Source: Sulfurovum sp. TSL6 (GTDB taxonomy: Bacteria > Campylobacterota > Campylobacteria > Campylobacterales > Sulfurovaceae). Taken from it: a stretch of DNA of 64,000 nt. Location: positions 186,001 to 250,000 of the forward strand of contig NZ_BPFJ01000001.1 of the NCBI RefSeq assembly GCF_019972115.1, written 5' to 3'. The notes below the pieces were generated by a model, which saw only the letters and a list, made by a program, of their open reading frames with translations, had not been told where the DNA came from and ran no database searches. Shown in pieces: positions 53,128 through 62,077 of the stretch. The translations under genes and the position numbers were made by a program. Every line of letters starts with the position of its first letter. Position 1 is the stretch's first letter.

Positions 53128-56100
53128 ATGGATTTAAAAGCATTTCTAAGTAGCAAGTACGATAGTGATACATTTGAGTCATTCATAAAAGAGCGCTTTT
53201 ATGGACTTGACATTTATGATAGTGGCAATACAGATAACTTTTTAAGCGAAAGTGAAAAGAAAAGTATAGATGCCTATCGTTTTCTAGGTAAAGTGGAACT
53301 TGAAGATGGTAAAGAGATAGGCTTTTTTGAATTTAAATCTAAGTCAATACACATAGAAAATAAACGGGTAGGCTACAATGCCATACTTAAGAAACTAGCT
53401 TATGAAGAGTACTTAGATGGTGCCATAGCTTCATTTTATCATCCAGATGGCGATGTATGGAGACTTTCTTTTGTGGGCTTTGAGTATGATGAAGGTAAGG
53501 CTAGTGTAACGAACCTAAAGCGTTTTACCTATGTGCTAGGAGAGGGGATACCAACTAAGACACCTTTGGCTCAACTAAAAGACCTAAAGTACCCTAAAAT
53601 AAATGAAATAGAAAAAGCCTTTAGTGTAGAAGCTCTTAATGATAGGTTTTTTAAAGACTACAAAATGTTATTCGAAGAAATAAATACTTACCTGATTAAT
53701 AATAAGTATACCAATTTTAATAGTGATGCAGAAGATGTAAGAGCTTTTAGTAAAAAATTATTAGGAAGAATCACATTCTTATATTTTCTTCAGAAAAAAG
53801 GTTGGCTTGGGGTTAATGAAACTTGGGGAGATGGAGATAAAAACTTTTTACAAAAAACTTTTCAAAATATACCTAAAGATAAAAATTTTTATGAGTTGTA
53901 TTTAAAAAACATCTTTTTTGAAGCGTTAAATTTAAAACGACCAAATGATAACTTCAAATTACTGAATTGCAAAATTCCATTTTTGAATGGTGGTCTGTTT
54001 GAATGTAAAAATACAGATAAAGAAATATTATTTATTGAAAATAATATTTTTGAAAATATCTTTGAAATTTTTTCTCATTACAACTTTACAATCATTGAGG
54101 ATTTACCACACGACAGTGAAGTTGCCATTGACCCTGAAATGCTCGGTAAAGTATTTGAAAACTTACTAGAAGATAATTACCAAAGTTCCAAGGGAGCTTT
54201 TTATACACCACGAGAAATAGTTCATTATATGTGTAAGCAATCTATTTATGAATATATGATAAATGATTTCATAGATAATAAAGAAGCAATTTATAATCTC
54301 ATTTTTAAAGATATTTCAGATGATGATTTCTTTAAAAATAGCAAAAATGCAATAGCCGTAGAAAATAAAATAAAATCCATAAAAATTCTTGATCCAGCTA
54401 TCGGTTCTGGTGCTTTCCCAATGGGATTATTGAGTGAAATTATAGGTGTATTACAGAATTTAAATAAAACTATTGATACTGTTCAAGCAAAGATAGATAT
54501 TATTGAAAATAGTATCTATGGAATCGATATAGATGCTTCTGCCGTTGAGATTGCCAAGCTTAGATTTTGGTTAAGTATTGTTGTTGATGAAGATGAACCA
54601 AAACCATTACCTAATCTTGATTTTAAAATTATGCAAGGCAATAGTCTACTTGAAACTATTAATGGTTTTGACCCACTAGAGGAAAATGAACAGAACAAAG
54701 GAAATGGTGCAAGGTTAAAAAGAATGAAGAAAAAATTTCATGACTTTTACAATGCATCTTCAAAAGAAGAAAAATCAATTGTTTTAAAAAGTATAGAAAA
54801 AGATGTAAATGAGATTTTCACAACTGCATTAAGAAAAAGACAAATTAAACGACAAAAAAATCTTGATGTAAATAATGATTTATTTACAACAAACTCAAAA
54901 CTTTTAAAAGAAATTGAAGAGCAAAAACAAGAAATAGAATTAATTGATAAAGTTTTGAGTGACTATCAAAAAACAAAATCTACCAATGAATTGTTTTTAT
55001 ATAAAATATATTTTGCAGAAGTTTTAGATAATGGTGGCTTTGATATTGTTATTGGTAATCCACCATATTTACGGGTTCAAGGCATTGATAAGAAAGTATC
55101 AGAACAATATAAAAATATTTTTGATAGTGCAACTGGTAGTTATGATTTATACGTTTTATTTGCAGAACAAGGACTTTCCTTGCTATCTAATGAAGGAGTT
55201 TTAAACTTTATTATGCCTCATAAGTGGGTAAATGCAAGTTTTGGAAAAGGATTACGAGAGTTAAGTAGAAATACAATTCATAAGCTCATCTCTTTCGATG
55301 CTTATCAAGTCTTTAATGCTTCAACATATACTTCACTTGTATGGTTTAAAAATAAAAAGGATGACAGTTATTTAAAGTATGTAGAATTAAATAAAGATTT
55401 ATATACAAATAAAGAGCTTGAGAATTACCTTTTTGGTTTAAAAGATGATGAATTTACCAATATTAATAATAATGATTTAACTTCTGAAAGTTGGATACTA
55501 ACAAATAAACAGACATATGAAATTTTGGAAAAATTAAAAAAACAACCTTTAAGAATGAACAATATATTTGAAAAAATATTTACAGGACTGCAAACAAATA
55601 AAGATAGTATTTATTTTTTAAAAAATTGTAGATATGAAGATGATTTAATTATTGCTTTTTCTGATGAGCTACAAAAAGAGATAAGAATAGAGCAAGGGTT
55701 AGTAAAGCCACTTCTGAAAGGTGATGATATTCATAGATATGAAAAAATAACCACTGATAAGGTAGTAATATTCCCATATTATATAGAGAAAAAAGATGAT
55801 AAAGATAAAGCTATTTTATATACAGAAGATGAAATAAGTATGAAGTTTCCAAATGGATATAAATATCTTAAAGAGTGTGAGTCTATTTTAAGGGATAGGG
55901 AAAAGGGAAGATTGAGAAATGATGATTATTGGTTTAGGTATATTTATCCAAAGAATTTAACTCGCTTTGATAAAGAAAAATTAATTCAACCAGATATTTC
56001 AATGGGTGGAAATTTTGCTTATGACGAAAATGGCAAATTTTACCAGACTACAACACTATATGGCTATGAAAAGTGTAGTAATATACAAGAGAGTTATAAA

Positions 56101-56601
56101 TTTTTTATGGCAATTTTAAATTCTAAACTTTTATGGTGGTATCTAACACAAACTGGAACTACCTTGGCAAATGGATATTTTAGGTTTAAGCCTGATTATC
56201 TAAATCCTTTTCCAATGCCAAAGATTAATAATATAGAAGATACAGAGCCTTTTGAAGTTTTAGTTGATTATATTATGTGGCTAAAATCCCATAAAAATGA
56301 TCCTATTAATAAGTATGTAGATAACGAACACATAGCCAAAGAGTTTGAATCAGTCATTGATGCTATGGTGTATGAACTCTACTTTAAAGAAGAGTTTCAA
56401 GAGAAAGGACTTGAATTTATATCTTTTGCTAAAAGGGATTTTGAGAGCATTGCAAACATAACAGATGTAAAAAAGATATCAGAAACAATTCATAAGGGGT
56501 ATCAAGTACTTAGAGAACGGGAAAATGAGATACGAAATAATACACAGCTTATGAAAGTAAGACTTTCTGACATTATTTTACCAATTGAACGGAGTATATA
56601 A
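53128..56601 (+). CDS. Eco57I-like N6-adenine methylase with N-terminal nuclease-like domain
   Basis: A 1157-residue type IIG-like protein. Near residues 60-72 the VELEDGKEIGFFEFKSKS segment fits a PD-(D/E)xK nuclease core (EFK). The methylase domain has ILDPAIGSGAFPMGLL (SAM motif, about 420), YGIDIDASAVEIAKLR and IVIGNPPYLRV (catalytic NPPY, about 643). The C-terminal third (about 850-1157) has TaqI-like target-recognition features (LVKPLLKGDDIHRYE, FPYYIE, KFFMAILNSKLLWWYL). It may both methylate and cut DNA. It starts one base after the helicase stop and is followed without spacer by the ATPase gene. Confidence 0.87.
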   Translation: MDLKAFLSSKYDSDTFESFIKERFYGLDIYDSGNTDNFLSESEKKSIDAYRFLGKVELEDGKEIGFFEFKSKSIHIENKRVGYNAILKKLAYEEYLDGAIASFYHPDGDVWRLSFVGFEYDEGKASVTNLKRFTYVLGEGIPTKTPLAQLKDLKYPKINEIEKAFSVEALNDRFFKDYKMLFEEINTYLINNKYTNFNSDAEDVRAFSKKLLGRITFLYFLQKKGWLGVNETWGDGDKNFLQKTFQNIPKDKNFYELYLKNIFFEALNLKRPNDNFKLLNCKIPFLNGGLFECKNTDKEILFIENNIFENIFEIFSHYNFTIIEDLPHDSEVAIDPEMLGKVFENLLEDNYQSSKGAFYTPREIVHYMCKQSIYEYMINDFIDNKEAIYNLIFKDISDDDFFKNSKNAIAVENKIKSIKILDPAIGSGAFPMGLLSEIIGVLQNLNKTIDTVQAKIDIIENSIYGIDIDASAVEIAKLRFWLSIVVDEDEPKPLPNLDFKIMQGNSLLETINGFDPLEENEQNKGNGARLKRMKKKFHDFYNASSKEEKSIVLKSIEKDVNEIFTTALRKRQIKRQKNLDVNNDLFTTNSKLLKEIEEQKQEIELIDKVLSDYQKTKSTNELFLYKIYFAEVLDNGGFDIVIGNPPYLRVQGIDKKVSEQYKNIFDSATGSYDLYVLFAEQGLSLLSNEGVLNFIMPHKWVNASFGKGLRELSRNTIHKLISFDAYQVFNASTYTSLVWFKNKKDDSYLKYVELNKDLYTNKELENYLFGLKDDEFTNINNNDLTSESWILTNKQTYEILEKLKKQPLRMNNIFEKIFTGLQTNKDSIYFLKNCRYEDDLIIAFSDELQKEIRIEQGLVKPLLKGDDIHRYEKITTDKVVIFPYYIEKKDDKDKAILYTEDEISMKFPNGYKYLKECESILRDREKGRLRNDDYWFRYIYPKNLTRFDKEKLIQPDISMGGNFAYDENGKFYQTTTLYGYEKCSNIQESYKFFMAILNSKLLWWYLTQTGTTLANGYFRFKPDYLNPFPMPKINNIEDTEPFEVLVDYIMWLKSHKNDPINKYVDNEHIAKEFESVIDAMVYELYFKEEFQEKGLEFISFAKRDFESIANITDVKKISETIHKGYQVLRERENEIRNNTQLMKVRLSDIILPIERSI

Positions 56602-58461
56602 ATGAGGATTAACAAACTTTTACTTCAAGATTTTAAATTTTTTCTTGGAAAAAATGAATTGGAATTTGGTGGGGAAAATGTATTGATTTATGGTGAAAAT
56701 GGTAGTGGTAAGAGTTCTATCTATTGGGCTCTTTATACATTTTTACAAAGTTCAATTAAAGAAGATCATGAGATTAAAAAATATTTTGATGCAGGTGACC
56801 CACAAAACCTTATTAATAGATATGCTGAAAGCCCTGACCCTAAAATAGAACTGGAACTAATAGATAATGAAAAAAGAAAAACAGTTTATACAATTTCAAA
56901 TGATTTAATTAATACAAATAGAGGTGATGATACACAAATAAAAGAAGCAAATCTTGCTAGTGATTTTATCAATTATAGACTACTTTCAAGAATATATGAT
57001 TTTAGAAATTCTGAAGATATTGATTTGTTTAAAGTTTTTGAACAAGAAATATTAGATTATATTAGTTTGTCAACAATATTAAATGCGGGGGAAGAGTGGC
57101 AAGAGTTGAAAATAGGATTAGATCCTCATCCCAGAATGACTGATCAAACTTATAGAGACTTTCAAGATAAAATGAGCTTATTTAATAGGGAGTTAAAAGC
57201 TTATCTACTAGACATAATAGAAGATGCCAATAATTTTTTACAAAATGATTTTTCAGTGCCTATAAAATTGACTTGGAGTTATGATAATGCTACTTATAAT
57301 GACTTCGTACGTGGAAGTACTAGAAGAAGAAATCAGAAAACATTACCTCCTATAATACATCTCAAAGCAAGGTTCCTTGATGAAAATATTAGAGATAAAG
57401 ACATCCCAAAACCTCATACCTTTTTAAATGAAGCAAAGCTAACCGCTATAGCACTTTCTATACGTTTATCAATTTTAAAGAAAAGGCTTGTTGGAAATAT
57501 TTTAAAAATCCTTGTCTTAGATGACCTTTTGTTAAGTCTTGATATGAACAATAGAGATATTGTAATAGATATAATGTTGGATCAATTTGATGATTATCAA
57601 TTAATTATTTTGACACATGATAGAATATTTTTTGAATTAGTTCAGCATAAAATTAAAGTATCAGACCGGAGAAAATGGAAGAATATCGAAATGTATGAAG
57701 GTGTTACAGAAGATGTTATATATCCTTTTATTGTTGATTCAAGTACATATTTGAAAAAAGCTGAAAAATATTTCTATTTGAATGAATATGAAATATCTGG
57801 AAATTTTTTACGAAAAGAGGCAGAAAGTTTTTGTAAAGATTTTCTACCTAAAAGGTATCATTATACCTTAGAGTATGATACTTATAATTTAGCTAACTTA
57901 ATTCAACAATGTGTAAAGTATGCAAAAGATGCCAATTTAGATGATACATTGTTTAAGAAACTTGATAGTTATCGGCAATTTGTTTTAAATTCAACTAGCC
58001 ATGATAGCTATGATGTCCCAAAGTTTAAAAGTGAAATAATAGGTTGTCTAGATACCTTAAAGGAACTGAGAAAAATTAAAAATGAAACCTTTTTAAAAAA
58101 GGGAGAGATTTTAGAATTTGAAATTGTTGACGAGAATGGAAGTGATGTATATAAATTTGAAATCAAACTAGAAGATGACTTTAGGCTATTAAAAATAGGT
58201 GATGATGATACTGTTATTTCCAAAGGGATGATAAATTATTGGATAGAAAAGAATGGAGCGTATATAGGTAGTACTAGTGGAAGGAAAAAAGATTCGACAC
58301 ACCATGCAAATATAACATTAAAAAAACTTTATGAAGATACATATAAGTCATCCAATAAGGTAATGAATCCTGACTTTTGGGAAGAAATTATTATTCGAGA
58401 GACAGGGAAAAAATTAAAAGAGTATAAAATCAACAATCCTGATCCAATAGTTCAAGTTTAA
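56602..58461 (+). CDS. SMC/RecF-like ABC ATPase, third gene of the candidate defence operon
   Basis: A 619-residue protein. Walker A is IYGENGSGKSSIYWAL near 30-45, an ABC signature-like FLNEAKLTAIALSIRL lies near 275, and Walker B with D-loop is LVLDDLLLSLDMNNRD near 305. IILTHD is the switch histidine. Unlike SMC proteins there is no long coiled coil between the motifs. The C-terminal about 280 residues are a helical region (YFYLNEYEISGNFLRKEAE, LNSTSHDSYDVPKF) plus a final domain. The LNSTSHD motif reminds me of helical domains linked to ABC ATPases of defence systems. Its ATG directly follows the methylase stop. Confidence 0.8.
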   Translation: MRINKLLLQDFKFFLGKNELEFGGENVLIYGENGSGKSSIYWALYTFLQSSIKEDHEIKKYFDAGDPQNLINRYAESPDPKIELELIDNEKRKTVYTISNDLINTNRGDDTQIKEANLASDFINYRLLSRIYDFRNSEDIDLFKVFEQEILDYISLSTILNAGEEWQELKIGLDPHPRMTDQTYRDFQDKMSLFNRELKAYLLDIIEDANNFLQNDFSVPIKLTWSYDNATYNDFVRGSTRRRNQKTLPPIIHLKARFLDENIRDKDIPKPHTFLNEAKLTAIALSIRLSILKKRLVGNILKILVLDDLLLSLDMNNRDIVIDIMLDQFDDYQLIILTHDRIFFELVQHKIKVSDRRKWKNIEMYEGVTEDVIYPFIVDSSTYLKKAEKYFYLNEYEISGNFLRKEAESFCKDFLPKRYHYTLEYDTYNLANLIQQCVKYAKDANLDDTLFKKLDSYRQFVLNSTSHDSYDVPKFKSEIIGCLDTLKELRKIKNETFLKKGEILEFEIVDENGSDVYKFEIKLEDDFRLLKIGDDDTVISKGMINYWIEKNGAYIGSTSGRKKDSTHHANITLKKLYEDTYKSSNKVMNPDFWEEIIIRETGKKLKEYKINNPDPIVQV

Positions 58462-58920
58462 GTCAGTCTAACACATATTACAAGACATACTGTTGGTAAA
58501 TTAAACATGATAAAATACTAGAACTTAATATATGTGTCTCTCTTCAGTCTCTTAAAATTATATAGTGAAAAAACATTATTACCAGCTCTGGAATAAAAAG
58601 ACCAGGTAGTAAATTTGTAAAAAAATGATCTGATATGGTACTAACATGTATTTTTACATGACCTATGTTTCTCTATATGATCAATACCTGAAATATCGAA
58701 TCCACTATTTTCTAAAATAAAAAACTTCATTTAATATATCAATTACACCAAAGATATAAAAATTTAATATTTTTTATTAAATTTTTAAAACCTTCAAAAG
58801 AGGTCTAGGACTGTCTTTCAGAAGCAATTATGACTAATTGCATAAAAAGTCATAGAAAAACGACTATCTTTTACACTCCTCATAATAGTAAGATAAAAAA
58901 TCAAAAAACTGGAGAAGACT
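58462..58920. other. Non-coding region after the defence operon
   Basis: A+T-rich, no gene. Two small perfect hairpins are visible: CATGTA-TTTT-TACATG (58645-58660) and GCAATTA-TGAC-TAATTGC (58824-58841). The second lies upstream of the excisionase-like gene and could be a regulatory site. Confidence 0.4.
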
Positions 58921-59139
58921 ATGAGCAACTATGAAAATGAAATAGAAGAAGAAATAAAGGTAATGTTAGCGAAGTTTGGCAAATCAATTTTGAATAAGAA
59001 GGACACTGCATTTTACTTGGATATCTCCACGATGACCCTTGATAGAATGAGGTTGGCAGGTGATATTCGCTCAATTAGGGTAGGAGGACAAGTGAAGTTC
59101 CGGGCTAAAGAAATTGCCCGCCTCATCGTAGAAGGCTAG
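58921..59139 (+). CDS. Excisionase-like helix-turn-helix protein
   Basis: A 72-residue protein with CTGGAGAAG before the ATG. The sequence SILNKKDTAFYLDISTMTLD followed by RMRLAGDIRSIRVGGQVKF has the layout of the HTH_17/MerR-like excisionase fold: recognition helix, a wing and a final KFRAKEIARLI. Such proteins direct excision of integrated elements or regulate small operons. No integrase gene is visible nearby, so its target is not known. Confidence 0.75.
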   Translation: MSNYENEIEEEIKVMLAKFGKSILNKKDTAFYLDISTMTLDRMRLAGDIRSIRVGGQVKFRAKEIARLIVEG

Positions 59140-59316
59140 GTATAGCTATGGCATGTATATTACAAAGTATGTCTTATCCATATAGGAAGAATCTAATTTT
59201 CAATGATAAAGTGTATATTCATTCAGGTATGATACTGACATGCAGTTGATTAGAGTCCGAACCTAAATTTTTATATTATACGCCTAACTACACTATGAAA
59301 ACTTTCCCAAAATTTA

Positions 59317-59505
59317 TTATTTTTCTAATAATTTCTCATTAGCCTTCTTATCTTCTAACTGTTGTTTGATATTATCAACAAACTCAACAGGTAAAGCCTC
59401 AAGTGTTCTGTATAGGAGGTGACGTTTTAGGTCAGGATTATTTTCCCAATTGTTCAGTGTTTTTCTATCTATCCCAAAATTTTCAATCATTTCTTTTTTT
59501 ATCAT
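59317..59505 (-). CDS. Small HTH-like protein
   Basis: A 62-residue protein. The N-terminal IKKEMIENFGIDRKTLNNWE looks like a helix-turn-helix (a phage- or transposase-type recognition helix with NNWE), followed by a helical, charged C-terminus. I recognise no family member. The upstream region has TATGATA but no strong ribosome-binding site. It is convergent with the excisionase-like gene and divergent from the GIY-YIG gene. Confidence 0.5.
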   Translation of the reverse strand: MIKKEMIENFGIDRKTLNNWENNPDLKRHLLYRTLEALPVEFVDNIKQQLEDKKANEKLLEK

Positions 59506-59606
59506 AGGTCTAATTATCCTTTACTTGTAAAGAATTATTCCATAAATAAATAAATATACCCTTTTTTTAAGCTTTTATATGGAATAATTACATTTATAGG
59601 GATTTA

Positions 59607-59615
59607 TGCTATACT
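59607..59615 (+). promoter_or_regulatory. Extended -10 promoter of the GIY-YIG gene
   Basis: TGCTATACT matches TGN-TATA-T. It lies just before ATG 59619, so translation should begin further down, at 59631 or 59634, after AAAGGAAG. Confidence 0.5.
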
Positions 59616-59633
59616 AGAATGAAAGGAAGAATG

Positions 59634-60530
59634 ATGAACCATGAAAACAGAGAGAGAAAGACACTTAAAAAACGTTTTGTACACTTTAAAGAGATAGCTA
59701 TTAAGAAACACGGGGAAGGAAGATACGATTACACTTTTACAGAAGTGGACTATAAAAGAACAAGAGATAAAGTTCGTATTACTTGCAATGTATGCAATGA
59801 TACATTTATGACATTTCCTCAATCACATACATCTTCTTCAGCAAGAAGAAATGGTGGATGCAAGAAGTGTTATACTTGCAGTGAAAAAATACGTAAACTT
59901 ATTAGTAAACGTTGGGAAAAAAACAGATTGATGCGCATAAACGAATTCTTGGGGAGAATGGAACAAAGACATAAAGGATTATATCAGTATCCTCTCATAC
60001 ATCAAGAGTTTAAAAATGAGCATTCAAAGATAACAGTGTTATGTACAAAATGCAAGAATACTTTTAATCGAAATTGTAAATCTTTAAAAGATATAGATAG
60101 ATATGCTGGGTGTGAAGAGTGTAATGCTGAGAGTATGATAAAAACGATAGCAGAAAAGAACAGTGCAAGACAGCTTCGAAATCATGCTATTAAGGATGTA
60201 GAACATCCATATGGTTTCATATACAGGATAACAAATAAAAAAAATGGAAAGTTCTATATAGGATATACCAATATGACTGCAGAGAGAAGATTTAAGGCAC
60301 ATAAAGATGAGAGCCGAAGATTAGCAAGGGGTCATAGAAAGTGTATAAGTTATCTTCACAATGCGATGAATTATCATGGTATAGAATCATTCGTATTGGA
60401 TGTACTTGAATCCTTCAAAAAGATTACTCCAAGAGAGTTGGGTGAGATAGAAAAGGAGTATATCGCTGAGATGAATCCGGACTATAACTTAAGTGCTGGT
60501 GGAGAACTAGGAAGGAAACTTGTATCTTAG
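59634..60530 (+). CDS. GIY-YIG nuclease family protein with zinc-finger-like repeats
   Basis: About 298 residues from ATG 59634, which lies six bases after AAGGA; earlier ATGs at 59619 and 59631 are less suitable. Two DUF723-like treble-clef segments come first: DYTFTEVDYKRTRDKVRITC with CNVCNDTF and CKKC, then ITVLCTKCKNTF and CEEC. The GIY-YIG domain follows (about 195-290): GFIYRITNKKNGKFYIGYT, RFKAHKDE, and EKEYIAEMNPDYNLSAGG. This architecture is that of phage- or element-borne homing endonucleases. It is a likely selfish or mobile gene at the right end of the island. Confidence 0.82.
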   Translation: MNHENRERKTLKKRFVHFKEIAIKKHGEGRYDYTFTEVDYKRTRDKVRITCNVCNDTFMTFPQSHTSSSARRNGGCKKCYTCSEKIRKLISKRWEKNRLMRINEFLGRMEQRHKGLYQYPLIHQEFKNEHSKITVLCTKCKNTFNRNCKSLKDIDRYAGCEECNAESMIKTIAEKNSARQLRNHAIKDVEHPYGFIYRITNKKNGKFYIGYTNMTAERRFKAHKDESRRLARGHRKCISYLHNAMNYHGIESFVLDVLESFKKITPRELGEIEKEYIAEMNPDYNLSAGGELGRKLVS

Positions 60531-60886
60531 TTCCCCGCCCAGGGAAAAGATTATAAAAAGGAGATTCAACGTATGAAAAAAGTAATATGAATAGAGCTGG
60601 TACTAAGTGAACAAGGTCTATAGAAAGAAGTGGATTATTATGATGAAGGAGCGAGGAAGATGGTGCAATATCTTTTCAAGATAAAATATGACATAAATAT
60701 TACAAGTAATGGGATATAATAGTTTAGTTGATGAGATTTAAAATGAAACTAAGCAGTTATTTTAGCTAAAGTTATAAAATGAGTAAATAATTTGAAAGAA
60801 TTCCCCTAATTTAGCTCTGTGTCTGACACTTTTTTTATTAGAATTTTCATGATAAGACAAATTAAGTATTGTATAAAAAGGCACAG
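60531..60886. other. Right boundary zone of the island
   Basis: Contains no intact gene, only the decayed short gene at 60573-60719. It also has GTGTC-T-GACAC, a small palindrome near 60821-60831, and then the start region of sbcD. Confidence 0.4.
60573..60719 (+). pseudogene. Decayed small gene with two in-frame stop codons
   Basis: AAGGAG precedes an ATG at 60573. The frame reads MKKVI, stop (60588), IELVLSEQGL, stop (60621), then KEVDYYDEGARKMVQYLFKI and KYDINITSNGI to TAA. With the two stops repaired the protein would be about 46 residues, with a reasonable start and continuous protein-like sequence. I do not recognise the family. Confidence 0.55.
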
Positions 60887-62077
60887 ATGAAAATCTTACA
60901 TACATCAGACTGGCATCTAGGTCAAAACTTTATGGGAAAAAGCCGTGAAGAAGAACATCATGCATTTCTTGCTTGGCTCCGAGAAACTATTGAAACTGAA
61001 TCTGTTGATGTTCTTATTGTAGCAGGTGATATTTTCGATACAGGTACCCCACCGAATTATGCTCTAGAACTTTATTACAACTTTCTCAAGGAACTAGCTT
61101 CATCTCATTCATGTAAGAATATTATTATTACTGCAGGCAATCATGATTCCATAGCTACGCTCAAAGCACCTAAACAGCTTCTCAAAGCGCTCAATGTCCA
61201 TGTTATTACAAGTGGCGATGAGAATGAAGATGAACTTATTCCTATCTACGATAAAGAAGATTTGCAAGGCATTGTCTGTGCTGTACCTTTTCTTCGAGAC
61301 CATGTTGTTCGAAAGGCACAAAGTGGGCAAACAATGCAAGACAAAGAGCTTTCACTAAACGAAGGTATCAAAGAGCATTACAATGATGTCTTTGAACAGG
61401 CGAAAAGACTCCGAAGGGATTTGAAAGTACCTATTATTGCTACAGGACATCTAACTACGGTAGGGAGCAGAAGCAGTGAATCTGAACGTGACATCTATAT
61501 TGGTGGTACTATAGATATTGGCGGTGATTTTTTGGGCAAAGACTTTGACTATGTAGCCTTAGGCCATTTACATATAAATCAGACTGTAGGTAGTGACCAT
61601 GTTCGCTACAGTGGTTCACCTATACCACTTAGTTTTAGTGAGTCAAAGACTCAGAAAAAAATAAACATAGTCACCTTTACAGATAATGTTCTAAATGTTA
61701 AAGAAGTCAATATTCCACTACATAGACCTCTCTTACTTCTCAAAGGTGATGTCGCTTCGATTACAAAAGAACTAAATATGATAATAGATAAAAGTACATG
61801 GGTCGAAGTCCATCTAAGTGATAGTAATCCTTTTGCTTCGAATCAGGCCATACGTGAACTTGCAGAAGAGTTAGACTTAACGCTTCTTGCTGTAAAGATA
61901 GATAAATTAGAGCAGGCCCTTTATGCTGAAGACTTTGATGTTCTAAGTCTGGATGAGTTAACACCTTTAGAAGTTTTTAACCGTCGATTAGAGGTAGATG
62001 CTTTTGACGAAGAGGATCTAAAAGAAGACCTCATTAAAAACTTTAAAATTATCGTAGACGAAGTAGAAACATTATGA
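60887..62077 (+). CDS. sbcD: Nuclease SbcCD subunit D
   Basis: About 396 residues from ATG 60887, just before the conserved MKILHTSDWHLGQ; an in-frame start six codons earlier lacks this. It is a Mre11-type calcineurin-like nuclease with HTSDWHLG, VAGDIFDTGTPP, ITAGNHDS, ATGHLTTVG and YVALGHLHINQTVG (metal ligands). With SbcC it processes hairpins and protein-blocked DNA ends. It overlaps sbcC by four bases (ATGA), giving a coupled pair. Confidence 0.95.
   Translation: MKILHTSDWHLGQNFMGKSREEEHHAFLAWLRETIETESVDVLIVAGDIFDTGTPPNYALELYYNFLKELASSHSCKNIIITAGNHDSIATLKAPKQLLKALNVHVITSGDENEDELIPIYDKEDLQGIVCAVPFLRDHVVRKAQSGQTMQDKELSLNEGIKEHYNDVFEQAKRLRRDLKVPIIATGHLTTVGSRSSESERDIYIGGTIDIGGDFLGKDFDYVALGHLHINQTVGSDHVRYSGSPIPLSFSESKTQKKINIVTFTDNVLNVKEVNIPLHRPLLLLKGDVASITKELNMIIDKSTWVEVHLSDSNPFASNQAIRELAEELDLTLLAVKIDKLEQALYAEDFDVLSLDELTPLEVFNRRLEVDAFDEEDLKEDLIKNFKIIVDEVETL

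Noticed and set aside
49950-58461. Naming the operon DISARM or BREX
   Set aside because: The diagnostic genes drmA/drmB or brxC/pglZ are absent, so only a candidate label is justified.
38761-60886. Island interpreted as a prophage
   Set aside because: No capsid, portal, terminase, tail or lysis genes are seen. The content fits a mobilisable or integrative island better.
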